Below, one piece after another: positions 6,459 through 15,277 of a stretch of DNA of 41,840 bases. The number at the start of each line of letters is the position of its first letter. The stretch's first letter is position 1. The notes under the pieces were generated by a model. It made no database searches. It worked only from the letters and a program-made list of their open reading frames with translations, and had not been told where the DNA came from. The stretch lies in assembly GCA_902801245.1 (NCBI GenBank), contig CADCHW010000032.1:1-41840 (forward strand), in the 5' to 3' direction. The position numbers were made by a program, and so were the translations under genes. The DNA is from an uncultured Ruminococcus sp. (lineage in GTDB: Bacteria; Bacillota; Clostridia; Oscillospirales; Acutalibacteraceae).

Positions 6459-8395
6459 CTTATTTTGCTTCCTGCCGGAATATCGTCAACGAAGATAACC
6501 TTAACGTCACCATTCGGACAATCCGCTGCAAGAATCATACCCTGACTTTCAACACCACAAAGCTTTGCCGGCTTAAGATTTGCCACAATAATTACGTTCC
6601 TGCCAATCAGTTCCTCGGGCTTGTAATACTGAGAAATACCCGATGCAACCGTTCTCTCTCCCGTGCCGTCGTTAAGAGTAAGCTTCAAGAGTTTCTTGGA
6701 CTTCTTCACAGGCTCGCAGTTTACAATATTTGCAACCCTTAAATCAACCTTGGCAAAGTCGTCAATTCCGATAAGTGCCACACCCTCGGGCTTGCCCTGC
6801 TCCTTAGCCTGAGCCTTTTCCGCATTTGCCTTGATGATAGCGTTAAGCTCCTCAATCTCTTTTTCAACATCAATTCTCGGGAACAGTGCTTTGCCTTTCT
6901 TAACGGTAACGTTCTCCGACAATACGTTAAACTTATCCGCATTGTCATAGGCTGCGTTATCGGAAGTCGCTCCAATCTGTTCCCATACTTTGGGCATTGT
7001 ACTCGGCATAAACGCTGAAAGAAGAGTTGACACAATTCTGATAGTATCAAGCAAGTTGTAAAGCACAGTCGCAAGTCTTGCACGGTTAGCCTCGTCCTTT
7101 GCGAGAATCCACGGAGTAGTTTCGTCAATATACTTGTTTGCTCGTGACACAACCTTGAAAATCTCAGCAAGAGCATTGTTAATCTGAGTTTGCTCGATAA
7201 ATCCGTCAACTTTTTCACGGAGCGAAGTAGCTGTAGAAATCAGGTCTTCGTCAAAGTCACCCGACTGTCTGTCTCTCGGGAGTGTACCGCCAAAATACTT
7301 CTCAACCATTGCAACCGTTCTCGAAACAAGATTTCCCAGACCGTTCGCAAGGTCGGTGTTAATTCTGTTAATCATAATTTCGTTTGAGAATGAGCTGTCC
7401 GAACCGAGAGCCATTTCTCTGAGAATATGATAACGGATAGAATCCGCACCGTATCTCTCACCGAGTACAAACGGGTCAACAACGTTACCCAAAGACTTAC
7501 TCATTTTCTGACCGTTGAAAGTAATCCAGCCGTGAACAGCAAGATGTTTCGGAATAGGCAGGTCAAGTGCCATAAGAATTGCAGGCCATGTGATAGCGTG
7601 GAATCTCATAATATCCTTTGCTACCATATGGACATTTGCAGGCCAGTAGTTCTCGTAATCATTGTACTTTTCGTTTGCGTATCCCAAAGCGGAGATATAG
7701 TTTGAAAGTGCGTCAACCCATACATACACAACATGACCCTCGTCAAACGGTACGGGAATACCCCATGTAAAGGTAGTTCTCGAAACGCACAAATCTTCAA
7801 GACCAGGCTTGATGAAATTATTTACAAGCTCCGTTGCTCTTGTCTTCGGCTGTAAATAATCCGTTTCGGTGAGAAGCTTTTCCAGACGCTCCGCAAACGG
7901 CGACATCTTAAAGAAGTAAGCCTCTTCCTTAGCTTCCTTGACCTCACGTCCGCACTCGGGACATTTGCCGTCAACAAGCTGACTGTCCGTCCAGAAGCTC
8001 TCACAGGGTGTACAGTAGTTACCGCTGTACTCTCCCTTGTAGATGTAACCCTTGTCGTAGAGTGCCTTGAAAATTTTCTGCACCGACTCAATATGATAAT
8101 CATCGGTTGTTCTGATATATCTGTCATAGTCGACATTCATATATTTCCAGAGCTTTTTGAAAATCTCGACAATCTCATCAACGTACTGCTTCGGAGTAAT
8201 TCCCTGCTCCTTGGCTTTCTGCTCAATTTTAAGACCGTGTTCGTCCGTACCCGTGAGGAACATAACGTCATAGCCCTGCATACGCTTATAGCGAGCGATA
8301 GAATCACACGCAACCGTTGTGTAGCAATGACCGATATGCGGATTGCCCGACGGATAATAAATCGGAGTAGTGATATAAAATTTACCCTTGCTCAT
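6455..8395 (-). CDS. metG: Methionine–tRNA ligase
   Basis: The enzyme charges tRNA-Met with methionine. In 646 residues it has the class I signatures HIGH (residues 20-23) and KMSKS (297-301), four zinc-binding cysteines in the connective domain (CTPC and CPEC, near 128-148), an anticodon-binding helical region, and a C-terminal EMAP/OB-fold tRNA-binding domain (from about 545, IDDFAKVDLRVANIV). This is the long, dimeric form. I start it at the ATG at 8395 because AAGGAGG lies about 10 bases upstream; an ATG 42 bases further up lacks this. It is preceded by its own promoter and a leader hairpin. Confidence 0.97.
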   Translation of the reverse strand: MSKGKFYITTPIYYPSGNPHIGHCYTTVACDSIARYKRMQGYDVMFLTGTDEHGLKIEQKAKEQGITPKQYVDEIVEIFKKLWKYMNVDYDRYIRTTDDYHIESVQKIFKALYDKGYIYKGEYSGNYCTPCESFWTDSQLVDGKCPECGREVKEAKEEAYFFKMSPFAERLEKLLTETDYLQPKTRATELVNNFIKPGLEDLCVSRTTFTWGIPVPFDEGHVVYVWVDALSNYISALGYANEKYNDYENYWPANVHMVAKDIMRFHAITWPAILMALDLPIPKHLAVHGWITFNGQKMSKSLGNVVDPFVLGERYGADSIRYHILREMALGSDSSFSNEIMINRINTDLANGLGNLVSRTVAMVEKYFGGTLPRDRQSGDFDEDLISTATSLREKVDGFIEQTQINNALAEIFKVVSRANKYIDETTPWILAKDEANRARLATVLYNLLDTIRIVSTLLSAFMPSTMPKVWEQIGATSDNAAYDNADKFNVLSENVTVKKGKALFPRIDVEKEIEELNAIIKANAEKAQAKEQGKPEGVALIGIDDFAKVDLRVANIVNCEPVKKSKKLLKLTLNDGTGERTVASGISQYYKPEELIGRNVIIVANLKPAKLCGVESQGMILAADCPNGDVKVIFVDDIPAGSKIR

Positions 8396-8420
8396 AATAG
8401 TTCTTGCCTCCTTGATTATA

Positions 8421-8500
8421 TTTCGGCAGTAAATCAAAAAATTACGATACCGCCAAAATGTCTGTACTATTTATTATACCATTTTATTGGAAATTTTCAA
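8421..8500 (-). promoter_or_regulatory. metG promoter with leader hairpin
   Basis: On the - strand TTGAAA (8495-8500) and TATAAT (8473-8478) are 16 bp apart. The leader has an 11-bp stem including G-T pairs (arms 8421-8431 and 8448-8458) directly before the ribosome binding site. It is too short for a T-box and lacks T-box sequence marks. Confidence 0.55.
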
Positions 8501-8517
8501 CACTTTTTTTATACTTG

Positions 8518-8663
8518 CCGCTGTTGCAAAGCTAACAATAGATTTCGAGATAAAATTTTGTCATACAAGAAAGGAATCCGCAGGCTTGCTGACGCAAGTC
8601 AAGGGTGACTGACGCAGTATGACGGAATTTTAGCCGAAAGATATGTGAGATTTGCAATAGTGG
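8518..8663. repeat. Inverted-repeat element of about 146 bp (MITE-like)
   Basis: Outer arms 8518-8532 and 8649-8663 match at 11 of 15 positions when one is reversed and complemented. Inner arms 8543-8566 and 8617-8639 match over about 23 bp with few differences (they share GTATGAC and AATTTTA-type ends). A small hairpin (CTTGC/GCAAG) sits in the middle. There is no open reading frame. This is the build of a miniature inverted-repeat element lying between metG and the Nudix gene. Confidence 0.55.
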
Positions 8664-8671
8664 GAAGTATA

Positions 8672-9217
8672 TTATATCTTTCCCGACTTCAAAAGCATAG
8701 CCGCTTTCAGAACCGCAGTCTGAGTTTTTCCGTCAAAAATCTGATTGTTAAGAACCATTTCGACAGCCTTGTCAATCGGAATTTTTTCAAAATTCAGGAA
8801 CTCTCCCTCGTCAAGCTGCTGTTCCTCAAAGCGTTCCACTCTGCACATATACATATGTACAACTTCGTTGCAGAACCCCGGAGATACCATTTGCGAGCCT
8901 AGAGATATATAATTATATCCTATAGCTCCCGTTTCCTCAAGAAGCTCTCTCTTGCCGTTTTCGAGCGGAGTAGTGCCTTTTTCAAGCTTGCCTGCCGGAA
9001 GCTCCAAAACGACTTCCTTAAACGGATAACGGTATTGTCTTACAAAGAGAAGCTCGTTATCGTCGGTCAAAGCCGCAACGGTAACTCCGCCGGGGTGATT
9101 GACAACTTCACGCTTAGTTTTTCTTCCGTTGGGGAGTTCGACCTCGTCTAACAGAAGTGTGACGATTTTACCGTCATATATAGTTTTTGATGATAAAGTT
9201 TTTTCTTCAAGTTTCAT
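8672..9217 (-). CDS. Nudix hydrolase, ADP-ribose pyrophosphatase type
   Basis: A 181-aa protein of the NudF/ADP-ribose pyrophosphatase subfamily, which cleaves ADP-ribose and similar nucleotide sugars to AMP and a sugar phosphate. It has the family's N-terminal VNHPGGVTVAAL, then FVRQYRYPF and the Nudix box around residues 76-98, ending RELLEETGAIG. In the box GX5EX7REUXEEXGU the first Glu is replaced by Thr (GKLEKGT); the catalytic REXXEE core is complete. The length is normal. It is monocistronic with its own ribosome site. Confidence 0.88.
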   Translation of the reverse strand: MKLEEKTLSSKTIYDGKIVTLLLDEVELPNGRKTKREVVNHPGGVTVAALTDDNELLFVRQYRYPFKEVVLELPAGKLEKGTTPLENGKRELLEETGAIGYNYISLGSQMVSPGFCNEVVHMYMCRVERFEEQQLDEGEFLNFEKIPIDKAVEMVLNNQIFDGKTQTAVLKAAMLLKSGKI

Positions 9218-9314
9218 TGGTATAATTCTCCTTTGTTAGTAATAATTATTTTAATATATGATTTGACTTTATTAAAGACTGTTTTCACGCAATAAAAAGG
9301 AGCTGATTTAAAAA

Positions 9315-10220
9315 ATGTTTGAACTTCAAATTTTTAAAAACCGAACGCTCAAAAATTACCCTTTCGTCAAATGTGAAACTATCGGATATACACACTGTGA
9401 AAGAGAAATCAACGCTTTCACCATAGGCGGCGAAAATGAAACAGTGCTGTATGTCGGCGGAGTACACGGAATGGAGTTTATCACATCAAGAATTTTAATG
9501 CGGTACTTCACAACCCTCTGCGAGCATTACAAAAACTGTAAGAAGCTTAACGGCTACCCGATAAGGAGCTATCTTTCAAACCGTGGTCTTACCGTCATTC
9601 CTTGCCTTAATCCCGACGGTGCGGCTGTAAGCTTAATGGGTGCTGCCGCTGTCGGGGAGTTTGCGAAACTCGTAAATGATTTATCGGGCGGCAATTGCAG
9701 GAATTGGCAGGCGAACGCTGTCGGTGTTGATATAAACCACAATTTCAATGCCGACTGGGATAACGTCAAAAAGCGTGAGCGTGAAATTGGAATCACCGCC
9801 CCCTGTCCGTCAAGGTTCGGGGGAGAGTTCCCCGAAAGCGAACCCGAAACGAAAGCCTTCACCGCCTACTGCCGAACCGGCAACGCCGGACGAACCGACA
9901 ACACCGGACGATCTCACAATATCCGCCATGCCATAGCGTTTCACAGTCAGGGAGAAGAGATTTACTACACCTTCGGCGAGAACACTCCGAGCCGCTGCTA
10001 TGAGCTTGCGAGCATAATGGAAAAACTTAGCGGATATAAGCTTGCCGAACCTGTGGGAACGGCAGTAGGCGGCGGCTTAAAGGACTGGTTAATCAGTGAA
10101 CTGAATATCCCTGCATTTACGGTTGAAGTCGGACTTGGCGAAAATCCCCTGCCTGATGAAGATTTAGACTTAATTTACAACCGCCTTGAAGAAATGCTCA
10201 CTGTTATGGCTATTCTGTGA
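9315..10220 (+). CDS. M14 family zinc carboxypeptidase
   Basis: A 301-aa cytoplasmic M14 peptidase. Zinc ligands are H51 and E54 in GVHGMEF and H210 in AIAFHSQGEEIYY; the catalytic Glu is E271 in FTVEVG. LNPDG (98-102) and DINHNFNADW (139-148) are substrate-pocket motifs. It resembles the gamma-D-glutamyl-diaminopimelate peptidases that trim cell-wall peptides, but there is no signal peptide or LysM domain, so recycling of imported peptides is more likely than wall cutting. A G/R/T/N-rich insert (about 187-205) interrupts the domain before the third ligand. It converges with degV only 2 bp away, with no terminator between. Confidence 0.85.
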   Translation: MFELQIFKNRTLKNYPFVKCETIGYTHCEREINAFTIGGENETVLYVGGVHGMEFITSRILMRYFTTLCEHYKNCKKLNGYPIRSYLSNRGLTVIPCLNPDGAAVSLMGAAAVGEFAKLVNDLSGGNCRNWQANAVGVDINHNFNADWDNVKKREREIGITAPCPSRFGGEFPESEPETKAFTAYCRTGNAGRTDNTGRSHNIRHAIAFHSQGEEIYYTFGENTPSRCYELASIMEKLSGYKLAEPVGTAVGGGLKDWLISELNIPAFTVEVGLGENPLPDEDLDLIYNRLEEMLTVMAIL

Positions 10221-10222
10221 GA

Positions 10223-11095
10223 TTATCTCTCGTCACCCATAAAGTAAACCACAACCGCACCGGGACCCGAGTGTGTACCCAGCACCGGACCGATATCGGA
10301 AATAACAAAGTCGGTAATACCGAAAGTCTTAGTAATAGAGCGAGCCAAAAGGTCGGCATCATCGGGGCAGTCCGCATGATTGATAAAGATAATGCTGTTG
10401 TTGTCGGGTGTGTAGTGCTTGCTCATTTGCTCCACAAGCTTTGCAATGGCAAACTTCTTTCCCCTTGCTTTATACACAACGTCAACCTTACCCTCATTGT
10501 TAAGCTTTAAAACAGGCTTGATATTCATAACAGAACCCAACACTGCGGCGGTCGGAGAAATTCGTCCGCCCTTTTTCAGGTGGTGCAAATCGTCAAGAGC
10601 AATCCATGTGCAGACATTGAGCTTAATGCTTTCGGCATATCTGTATGTTTCCTCAAGCGAAGCCCCCTCACGCTGTTTTTGAACGCAGTAATAAACAAGC
10701 AATGAAAGACCCATTGAGCCGCAAAGGCTGTCAACTGTCAAAATCTGTCTTTCGGGATATTCCTCCGCAAGCTCCTCGGCGGCAATTCTGCCCACACTGT
10801 AAGAGCCGCTCAGACCCGAGGAAAAGCCTATATACAGGATATCCTTTCCACGCTCCAGTTCCTTTTTAAAGTAACGCTCAAAGTCATCGATAGACGGCGA
10901 AGCTGTTTTTACATCAACACCGTTGCGGAGTAAATCGTAAAAACTGTCGCTGCCGACATCAAGCTTACTAAGCGAACTTACTATGGTTTTACCGCCTATA
11001 ATGACCTTAAGCGGAACGGCGGTAATACCGAGCTTCTCCGCCAAAGCGGCAGGCATATCGCAGCCTGTATCCGTAACTATTGAAAATGAACTCAT
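10223..11095 (-). CDS. DegV family fatty-acid-binding protein
   Basis: A 290-aa DegV-family protein. It starts with the family pattern IVTDTGCDMP and contains SGLSGSY and a C-terminal IGPVLGTHSGPGAVVVYF. Members bind a fatty acid; the FakB type hands it to the kinase FakA for entry into phospholipid synthesis. No fakA is adjacent, so the exact role is open. AGGAGGG lies before the ATG. Confidence 0.92.
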   Translation of the reverse strand: MSSFSIVTDTGCDMPAALAEKLGITAVPLKVIIGGKTIVSSLSKLDVGSDSFYDLLRNGVDVKTASPSIDDFERYFKKELERGKDILYIGFSSGLSGSYSVGRIAAEELAEEYPERQILTVDSLCGSMGLSLLVYYCVQKQREGASLEETYRYAESIKLNVCTWIALDDLHHLKKGGRISPTAAVLGSVMNIKPVLKLNNEGKVDVVYKARGKKFAIAKLVEQMSKHYTPDNNSIIFINHADCPDDADLLARSITKTFGITDFVISDIGPVLGTHSGPGAVVVYFMGDER

Positions 11096-11202
11096 AATTT
11101 TAACCCTCCTAGTTTTTTATCTTTATATTTTTAATACGACAAGTATTTTTGCTGAACTCTCTTTAGAGATGTTTTTTGATGTATGTAAATATTCCTATAT
11201 TT

Positions 11203-11231
11203 AGTATAATACATCTCCACATTTTCGTCAA
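11203..11231 (-). promoter_or_regulatory. degV promoter
   Basis: On the - strand TTGACG (11226-11231) and TATACT (11203-11208) are separated by exactly 17 bp. This gives a leader of about 100 nt before degV, including a small CTCT/AGAG hairpin. Confidence 0.6.
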
Positions 11232-11300
11232 TACAATAATAGATTAATTCACTTTTATGAAACTGTTTTTTAATAATTGAGAGTAATTTTGTAGCTGTAC

Positions 11301-11516
11301 GGTTGCGAAGCTTTTTAAAGTTTGGTCAAGCTTTTCAAAGCTTGCGGGGTGCAGGGGCAGAGCCCCGCTCGCTGACGGAACAAATTAGCGTAGAAAATAA
11401 ACTACCCTCAGCGAAATTAAAAGAACTTTTCAAAGAAAAACAAAAATAAAAGCCTACATCAAAATAATATCTTTCCACAATAAAAAAATCAGGCAACAGC
11501 ATAGCGAATTGCCGGT
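11301..11516. repeat. Dispersed ~220-bp repeat, copy 1
   Basis: This non-coding stretch aligns over its whole length with the reverse complement of 23036-23256. Shared blocks include AAAGTTTGGTCAAGCTTTTC, CAAAGCTTGCGGG, CGCTGACG, AACAAATTA and TAGCGAATTGCCGGT. The central hairpin GGGGC-AGA-GCCCC has the paired changes expected of a conserved stem when compared with copy 2. No reading frame is conserved between the copies. The rest of the 550-bp gap between degV and metY holds the degV promoter and the metY terminator. Confidence 0.8.
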
Positions 11517-11578
11517 AAAAGAAAGATAACCTACGATTTGATTTCAACCGTACAGGTAGGTAATTTTTATAAATCAAA

Positions 11579-11615
11579 AGGACAATAACCCGATTAAATT
11601 CAAAGCTATTGTCCT
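11579..11615 (-). terminator. metY terminator
   Basis: Arms AGGACAATA (11579-11587) and TATTGTCCT (11607-11615) form a 9-bp stem about 30 bp after the metY stop; the - strand continues with TTTTGATTTAT. Confidence 0.6.
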
Positions 11616-11646
11616 CTATATTTCATATTATATTATTACTCAAATA

Positions 11647-12912
11647 TTAATCTATCACTGCAAAAGCCTTTTCCAAGTCGGCAAGTATATCCTCAACATT
11701 TTCAAGACCTACCGAGAATCTTACCATACCTGCTTCAATGCCTGCCGCAGCAAGCTGTTCATCGTTGAGCTGTCTGTGAGTTTCGCTTGCAGGGTGTAGA
11801 ACGCAGGTTCTGATATCCGCAACGTGAACCTCATTTGAAGCAAGCTCCAGAGAATCCATAAACTTCATTGCAGTTTCTCTGCCGCCCTTGATTATGAACG
11901 AAATAACACCGCTCGAACCCTTAAGATATTTTTCAGCCAAAGCGTGGTTTTCGTCACTTTCAAGACCCGGATAACTTACGCTTTCAACGTGAGAGTTGCT
12001 TTCAAGGTACTTTGCAACAGTCAAAGCATTGTCGCAGTAGTTCTTCATTCTCACGGCAAGAGTTTCCAGACCGAGATTAAGCAGAAAAGCAGAATGTGCC
12101 GCAGGATACGCACCGAAGTCACGCATAAGCTGCATTCTTGCCTTGATGATATAAGCTGCCTTGCCGTAAACGTCCGTGTAAACTATTCCGTGATAGGACT
12201 CGTCGGGGGTTGTAAGCTCGGGGAAATTTCCGCTTGTCCAATCGAAATTACCGCTGTCAACGATAACACCGCCGCACTGAACAGCGTGACCGTCCATATA
12301 TTTTGAAGTGGAATGAGTTACGATATCCGCACCGAACTCAAACGGCTTACAGAGAATGGGAGTAGCAAATGTATTGTCAACGATAAGCGGAACGTTATGC
12401 TTGTGAGCAATTTTTGCAAACTTCTCTATATCGAAAACAGTCAAGGCAGGGTTAGCAATAGTTTCACCGAAAACAGCCTTTGTATTCGGCTTGAATGCTT
12501 TCTCAACGGTTTCCTCGTCGTCCTTTGTGGAAACGAAAATACACTCTATACCAAGCTTCTTAAGAGTGAATGCGAACAGGTTGATAGTGCCGCCATAAAC
12601 CTCGCTGACGCTTATAAAGCTGTCGCCTGCCTGACATATGTTGAGAATAGACATCAGCGTAGCCGCCTGACCCGAAGAAGTACACATAGCACCGACACCG
12701 CCCTCAAGCTCGGCTATTTTCTGCTCTACAGCCATAACAGTGGGGTTTGCGAAGCGAGAGTAAATCAGCGACTTTGTAGGCTCGTCAAACACTGACGCAA
12801 CTTCCTCGGTTGAATCGTAAACGTAGGTTGTACTCTGAACGATAGGAACAACACGGGGTTCGGAATTTTTCGGGTGATAACCCGAGTGAAGACATTTTGT
12901 TTCGTCTTTCAT
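11647..12912 (-). CDS. metY: O-acetylhomoserine sulfhydrylase / aminocarboxypropyltransferase
   Basis: This PLP enzyme makes homocysteine from O-acetylhomoserine and sulfide, one route to methionine. The 421-aa protein has the Cys/Met-metabolism PLP family layout: VPIVQSTTYVYDS near the start, YSRFANPT, LEGGVGAMCTSSGQAA (PLP phosphate region), VDNTFATP and the PLP lysine in HSTSKYMDGH. The insert around EYHGIVYTDVYG-like sequence (DESYHGIVYTDVYG) and the length are typical of MetY rather than MetB or MetC. The ATG at 12912 has AGGAGG 8 bases upstream and is preferred over an ATG 27 bases earlier. Confidence 0.93.
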   Translation of the reverse strand: MKDETKCLHSGYHPKNSEPRVVPIVQSTTYVYDSTEEVASVFDEPTKSLIYSRFANPTVMAVEQKIAELEGGVGAMCTSSGQAATLMSILNICQAGDSFISVSEVYGGTINLFAFTLKKLGIECIFVSTKDDEETVEKAFKPNTKAVFGETIANPALTVFDIEKFAKIAHKHNVPLIVDNTFATPILCKPFEFGADIVTHSTSKYMDGHAVQCGGVIVDSGNFDWTSGNFPELTTPDESYHGIVYTDVYGKAAYIIKARMQLMRDFGAYPAAHSAFLLNLGLETLAVRMKNYCDNALTVAKYLESNSHVESVSYPGLESDENHALAEKYLKGSSGVISFIIKGGRETAMKFMDSLELASNEVHVADIRTCVLHPASETHRQLNDEQLAAAGIEAGMVRFSVGLENVEDILADLEKAFAVID

Positions 12913-12957
12913 TTTAAAATCCTCCTGATATAAAAACACACTTTTTAATATGCAGCA

Positions 12958-13003
12958 CTAACTGCACGTTAGGTATTATAACATATATCGGGAATTATTT
13001 CAA
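12958..13003 (-). promoter_or_regulatory. metY promoter with dyad at the start site
   Basis: TTGAAA (12998-13003) and TATAAT (12975-12980) are 17 bp apart on the - strand. A short dyad CTAAC/GTTAG (12958-12962 and 12968-12972) lies over the expected transcription start, a possible repressor site. No SAM riboswitch is present; the leader is only about 55 nt. Confidence 0.6.
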
Positions 13004-13065
13004 CACATCGGAAATATCCTCAAAAAATTAAAGTTCATCAGTAATTCTGTTCAATTTATTCTTAA

Positions 13066-13794
13066 TCAATCCCAATTTATATCCTCGTGATTTATATATT
13101 CGGGGTCGTTTTCGGCTTCTTCAAGTTCTTTGCGTTCGGTTGCAGTAAGTTTCGTAAAATTCGGGTCCCACGCAAGAACAGCTTTTTTAATAAGTTCACT
13201 TGTCTTATACAAAGAATAACCCTCATAAAAATAGCTGTAGTCAATGCCTTTCATATACATTTCTCTGTCATTGACTTTATCAGTCAAAGCATTTTTCAAG
13301 ACAAGCTTTATCTCGATATCCTTTATCGGACTTCTCTCCATTGCAAGCAGATAGTCGTTCTTATCAACCAAACTCCAATCGACCACTTTTCCGAGAGAAC
13401 TTTTCAGCATCAGGTCAAGCCAAATTCTCATACTTCTGCCGTTGCCCTCTCTGAACGGGTGAGCGACATTCATTTCAACATACTTTTCGACAATCTCGTC
13501 AAAGCTTGACTGCGGCATTTTTTCCACACTTTCTACAGCCGCTTTTAGGTACATTGCAGGTGCAAAGCGAAAATTTCCCTTTGATATATTTTCGGTTCTG
13601 AGTTCACCGGCAAAATCATATATTTCCGAAAACAAACAGCGGTGAATTTCGGAAAGTGCTTTAAACGTACCCGAAACAAGACTGTCTAAGTAACCGCTTT
13701 CAAAAAGCTCCGCAGCCTTTTTCTTACTGATTTTTTCCTCTGCACGTGCAAGCTCCGATGAATTTGTTATTCCCAGTTTATTTTTTAATGTCAT
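13066..13794 (-). CDS. Fic domain protein (AMP transferase type)
   Basis: A 242-aa Fic/DOC-family protein. The active-site motif HPFREGNGRSMRIWLD (about residues 112-127) is complete: His for catalysis, the acidic residue for Mg, and Arg for the ATP phosphates. Fic proteins usually transfer AMP to a target hydroxyl. ISKGNFRF and FAGELRTENIS match the stand-alone bacterial Fic type. No clear (S/T)XXXE(G/N) inhibitory motif is seen in this protein, and no small antitoxin gene lies next to it, so how it is kept in check is not visible. The last 60 residues are acidic and probably helical. Confidence 0.88.
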   Translation of the reverse strand: MTLKNKLGITNSSELARAEEKISKKKAAELFESGYLDSLVSGTFKALSEIHRCLFSEIYDFAGELRTENISKGNFRFAPAMYLKAAVESVEKMPQSSFDEIVEKYVEMNVAHPFREGNGRSMRIWLDLMLKSSLGKVVDWSLVDKNDYLLAMERSPIKDIEIKLVLKNALTDKVNDREMYMKGIDYSYFYEGYSLYKTSELIKKAVLAWDPNFTKLTATERKELEEAENDPEYINHEDINWD

Positions 13795-13920
13795 TTTTCA
13801 CACCTGCAATAAATTTTCCTTACATTATACTTTTCACGTTGATATTACAACTATTCCGGCTCATACTGCATATTTAAAAAACCAACTTCCGACTATCAAC
13901 AACATAATTACGCATTAAAT

Positions 13921-15274
13921 TCACATTTCTTTCAAAAATTCGACTATCCTCTCAAAGTGCATTGAATGCGAGCGATGCTTTTACAAGAACAATATCGTCC
14001 TTGTGCAGAACAGTATCAATTTCTTCAATCGCATTATCAACCGTGTCAAAGTGATATGTTTCCGCAATGTCCGCATTATCACTGATACTCTTCGCAAGCT
14101 CCCCGACAGTAATCAACACATCAACTCCGCATTCCGCCGCATACTCGCCGACCTCTTTGTGCAGAGAAATTTCATTTTCTCCCAACTCTTTCATATCGCC
14201 CAGAACGGCAACTTTTCTTCCGCCCTTGATATTGCAGAGAGTTTCAACCGCTGCTTTGACCGAAGTCGGGTTAGCATTGTAGCAGTCGTCAATAATTTTA
14301 ATGACATCTGTCGAAATCAAATTTGCACGGCTGCCTACCGTTGTATAGCTTGCAATGCCCTTGACAATATTTTCATCGCTCATATTCAGAGCCTTTCCGA
14401 CAGCTGCCGCACCTGCCGCATTTGCAGCCATATAATTACCGAGTGCAGGAATAGTTACGTCAAGCTTTTTTCCGTCAAAACAGAGAGTACAGGAAACACT
14501 GTTTTCTCCGTTGTTCTTAATGTTCTCGGCATAGTAGTTGTTCTGTGTGCCAAGTCCATAGGTTGCCGTAACGTTCTCAACAGTCGCAAGTTTATCATCG
14601 TCACCGTTCACGAAAATAAGAGCGTCCTCTTCCTTGTAGTTAAACATCTCCGTTTTGGCTTTAAGCACACCGTCACGGTCTTTCAGGTTTTCAAGGTGAC
14701 AGCAGCCGATATTTGTTAAAACACAAACAGTCGGTCTTACCATTTTGCTAAGACGTGTCATTTCGCCAAAATCGCTGATTCCCATTTCGACAACGGCAAC
14801 TTCTGTATCTTCGGGCATAGAAAGCAGGGTAAGCGGCACACCGAGTTCGTTATTGAAGTTACCCTGTGTTTTGTGAACCGTAAACTCCTGACTTAAAACA
14901 GCCGCAATCATCTCTTTGGTGCTGGTCTTGCCGACGCTGCCCGTAATTCCGACAACCTCTATATTGCAGAAAAGACTTCTGTAATACTCTGCGATATCCT
15001 TTATAGCCTGTTCACTCGAACGAACCAAAATATACGGATTATCAACCGACATCACCTGTTCGCTCACTGCACAGACAGCACCCGATTTATACGCTTTTTC
15101 TACATACAAATGACCGTCCGTGCGTTCGCCTTTAATGGCAACGAAAAGCGAACCATCTTTAACAAGACGACTGTCGATAACAACATCACTAACGGCAACA
15201 GTCAGCTTTGATTTATCACCGATATACTGACCTCCGCAGGCTTCGGCTATATCGCCCAATGTTAATTGCTTCAT
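13921..15274 (-). CDS. murF: UDP-MurNAc-tripeptide–D-Ala-D-Ala ligase, C-terminal frameshift
   Basis: MurF adds D-Ala-D-Ala to UDP-MurNAc-tripeptide, the last cytoplasmic step of the muropeptide precursor. The N-terminal substrate domain (GDIAEACGG, VVIDSRLVKDGSLFVAIKGE), the ATP loop TGSVGKTS (111-118) and DDCYNANPTSVKAA are intact. The continuous frame stops at 13952 after VLVKASLAFNAL (440 aa). Removing one base in the TTCAATG at about 13961-13967 restores MHFERIVEFLKEM, the expected MurF end, with a stop at 13921. So about 14 C-terminal residues are lost through a +1 lesion, or the base is a sequence error. The coordinates give the restored extent. It follows ddl with a 3-bp gap. Confidence 0.9.
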
Positions 15275-15277
15275 AAA

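Noticed and set aside
6362-6742. 126-codon + strand frame over the metG 3' end
   Set aside because: It reads through the hairpin repeat and antisense to the metG tRNA-binding domain.
8396-8500. T-box riboswitch ahead of metG
   Set aside because: The leader is about 70 nt with one hairpin; no AGAG specifier region, no GGUGGNACCGCG-type antiterminator sequence.
11335-11577. 80-codon - strand frame in the degV–metY gap
   Set aside because: It lies in the dispersed repeat; the frame is not kept in copy 2 at 23036-23256, and no ribosome site is present.
12913-13003. SAM riboswitch ahead of metY
   Set aside because: The leader is about 55 nt, far too short, and the conserved kink-turn and core bases are missing.
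14003-14719. 238-codon + strand frame inside murF
   Set aside because: Antisense to the MurF ATP-grasp-like core; no start signals.
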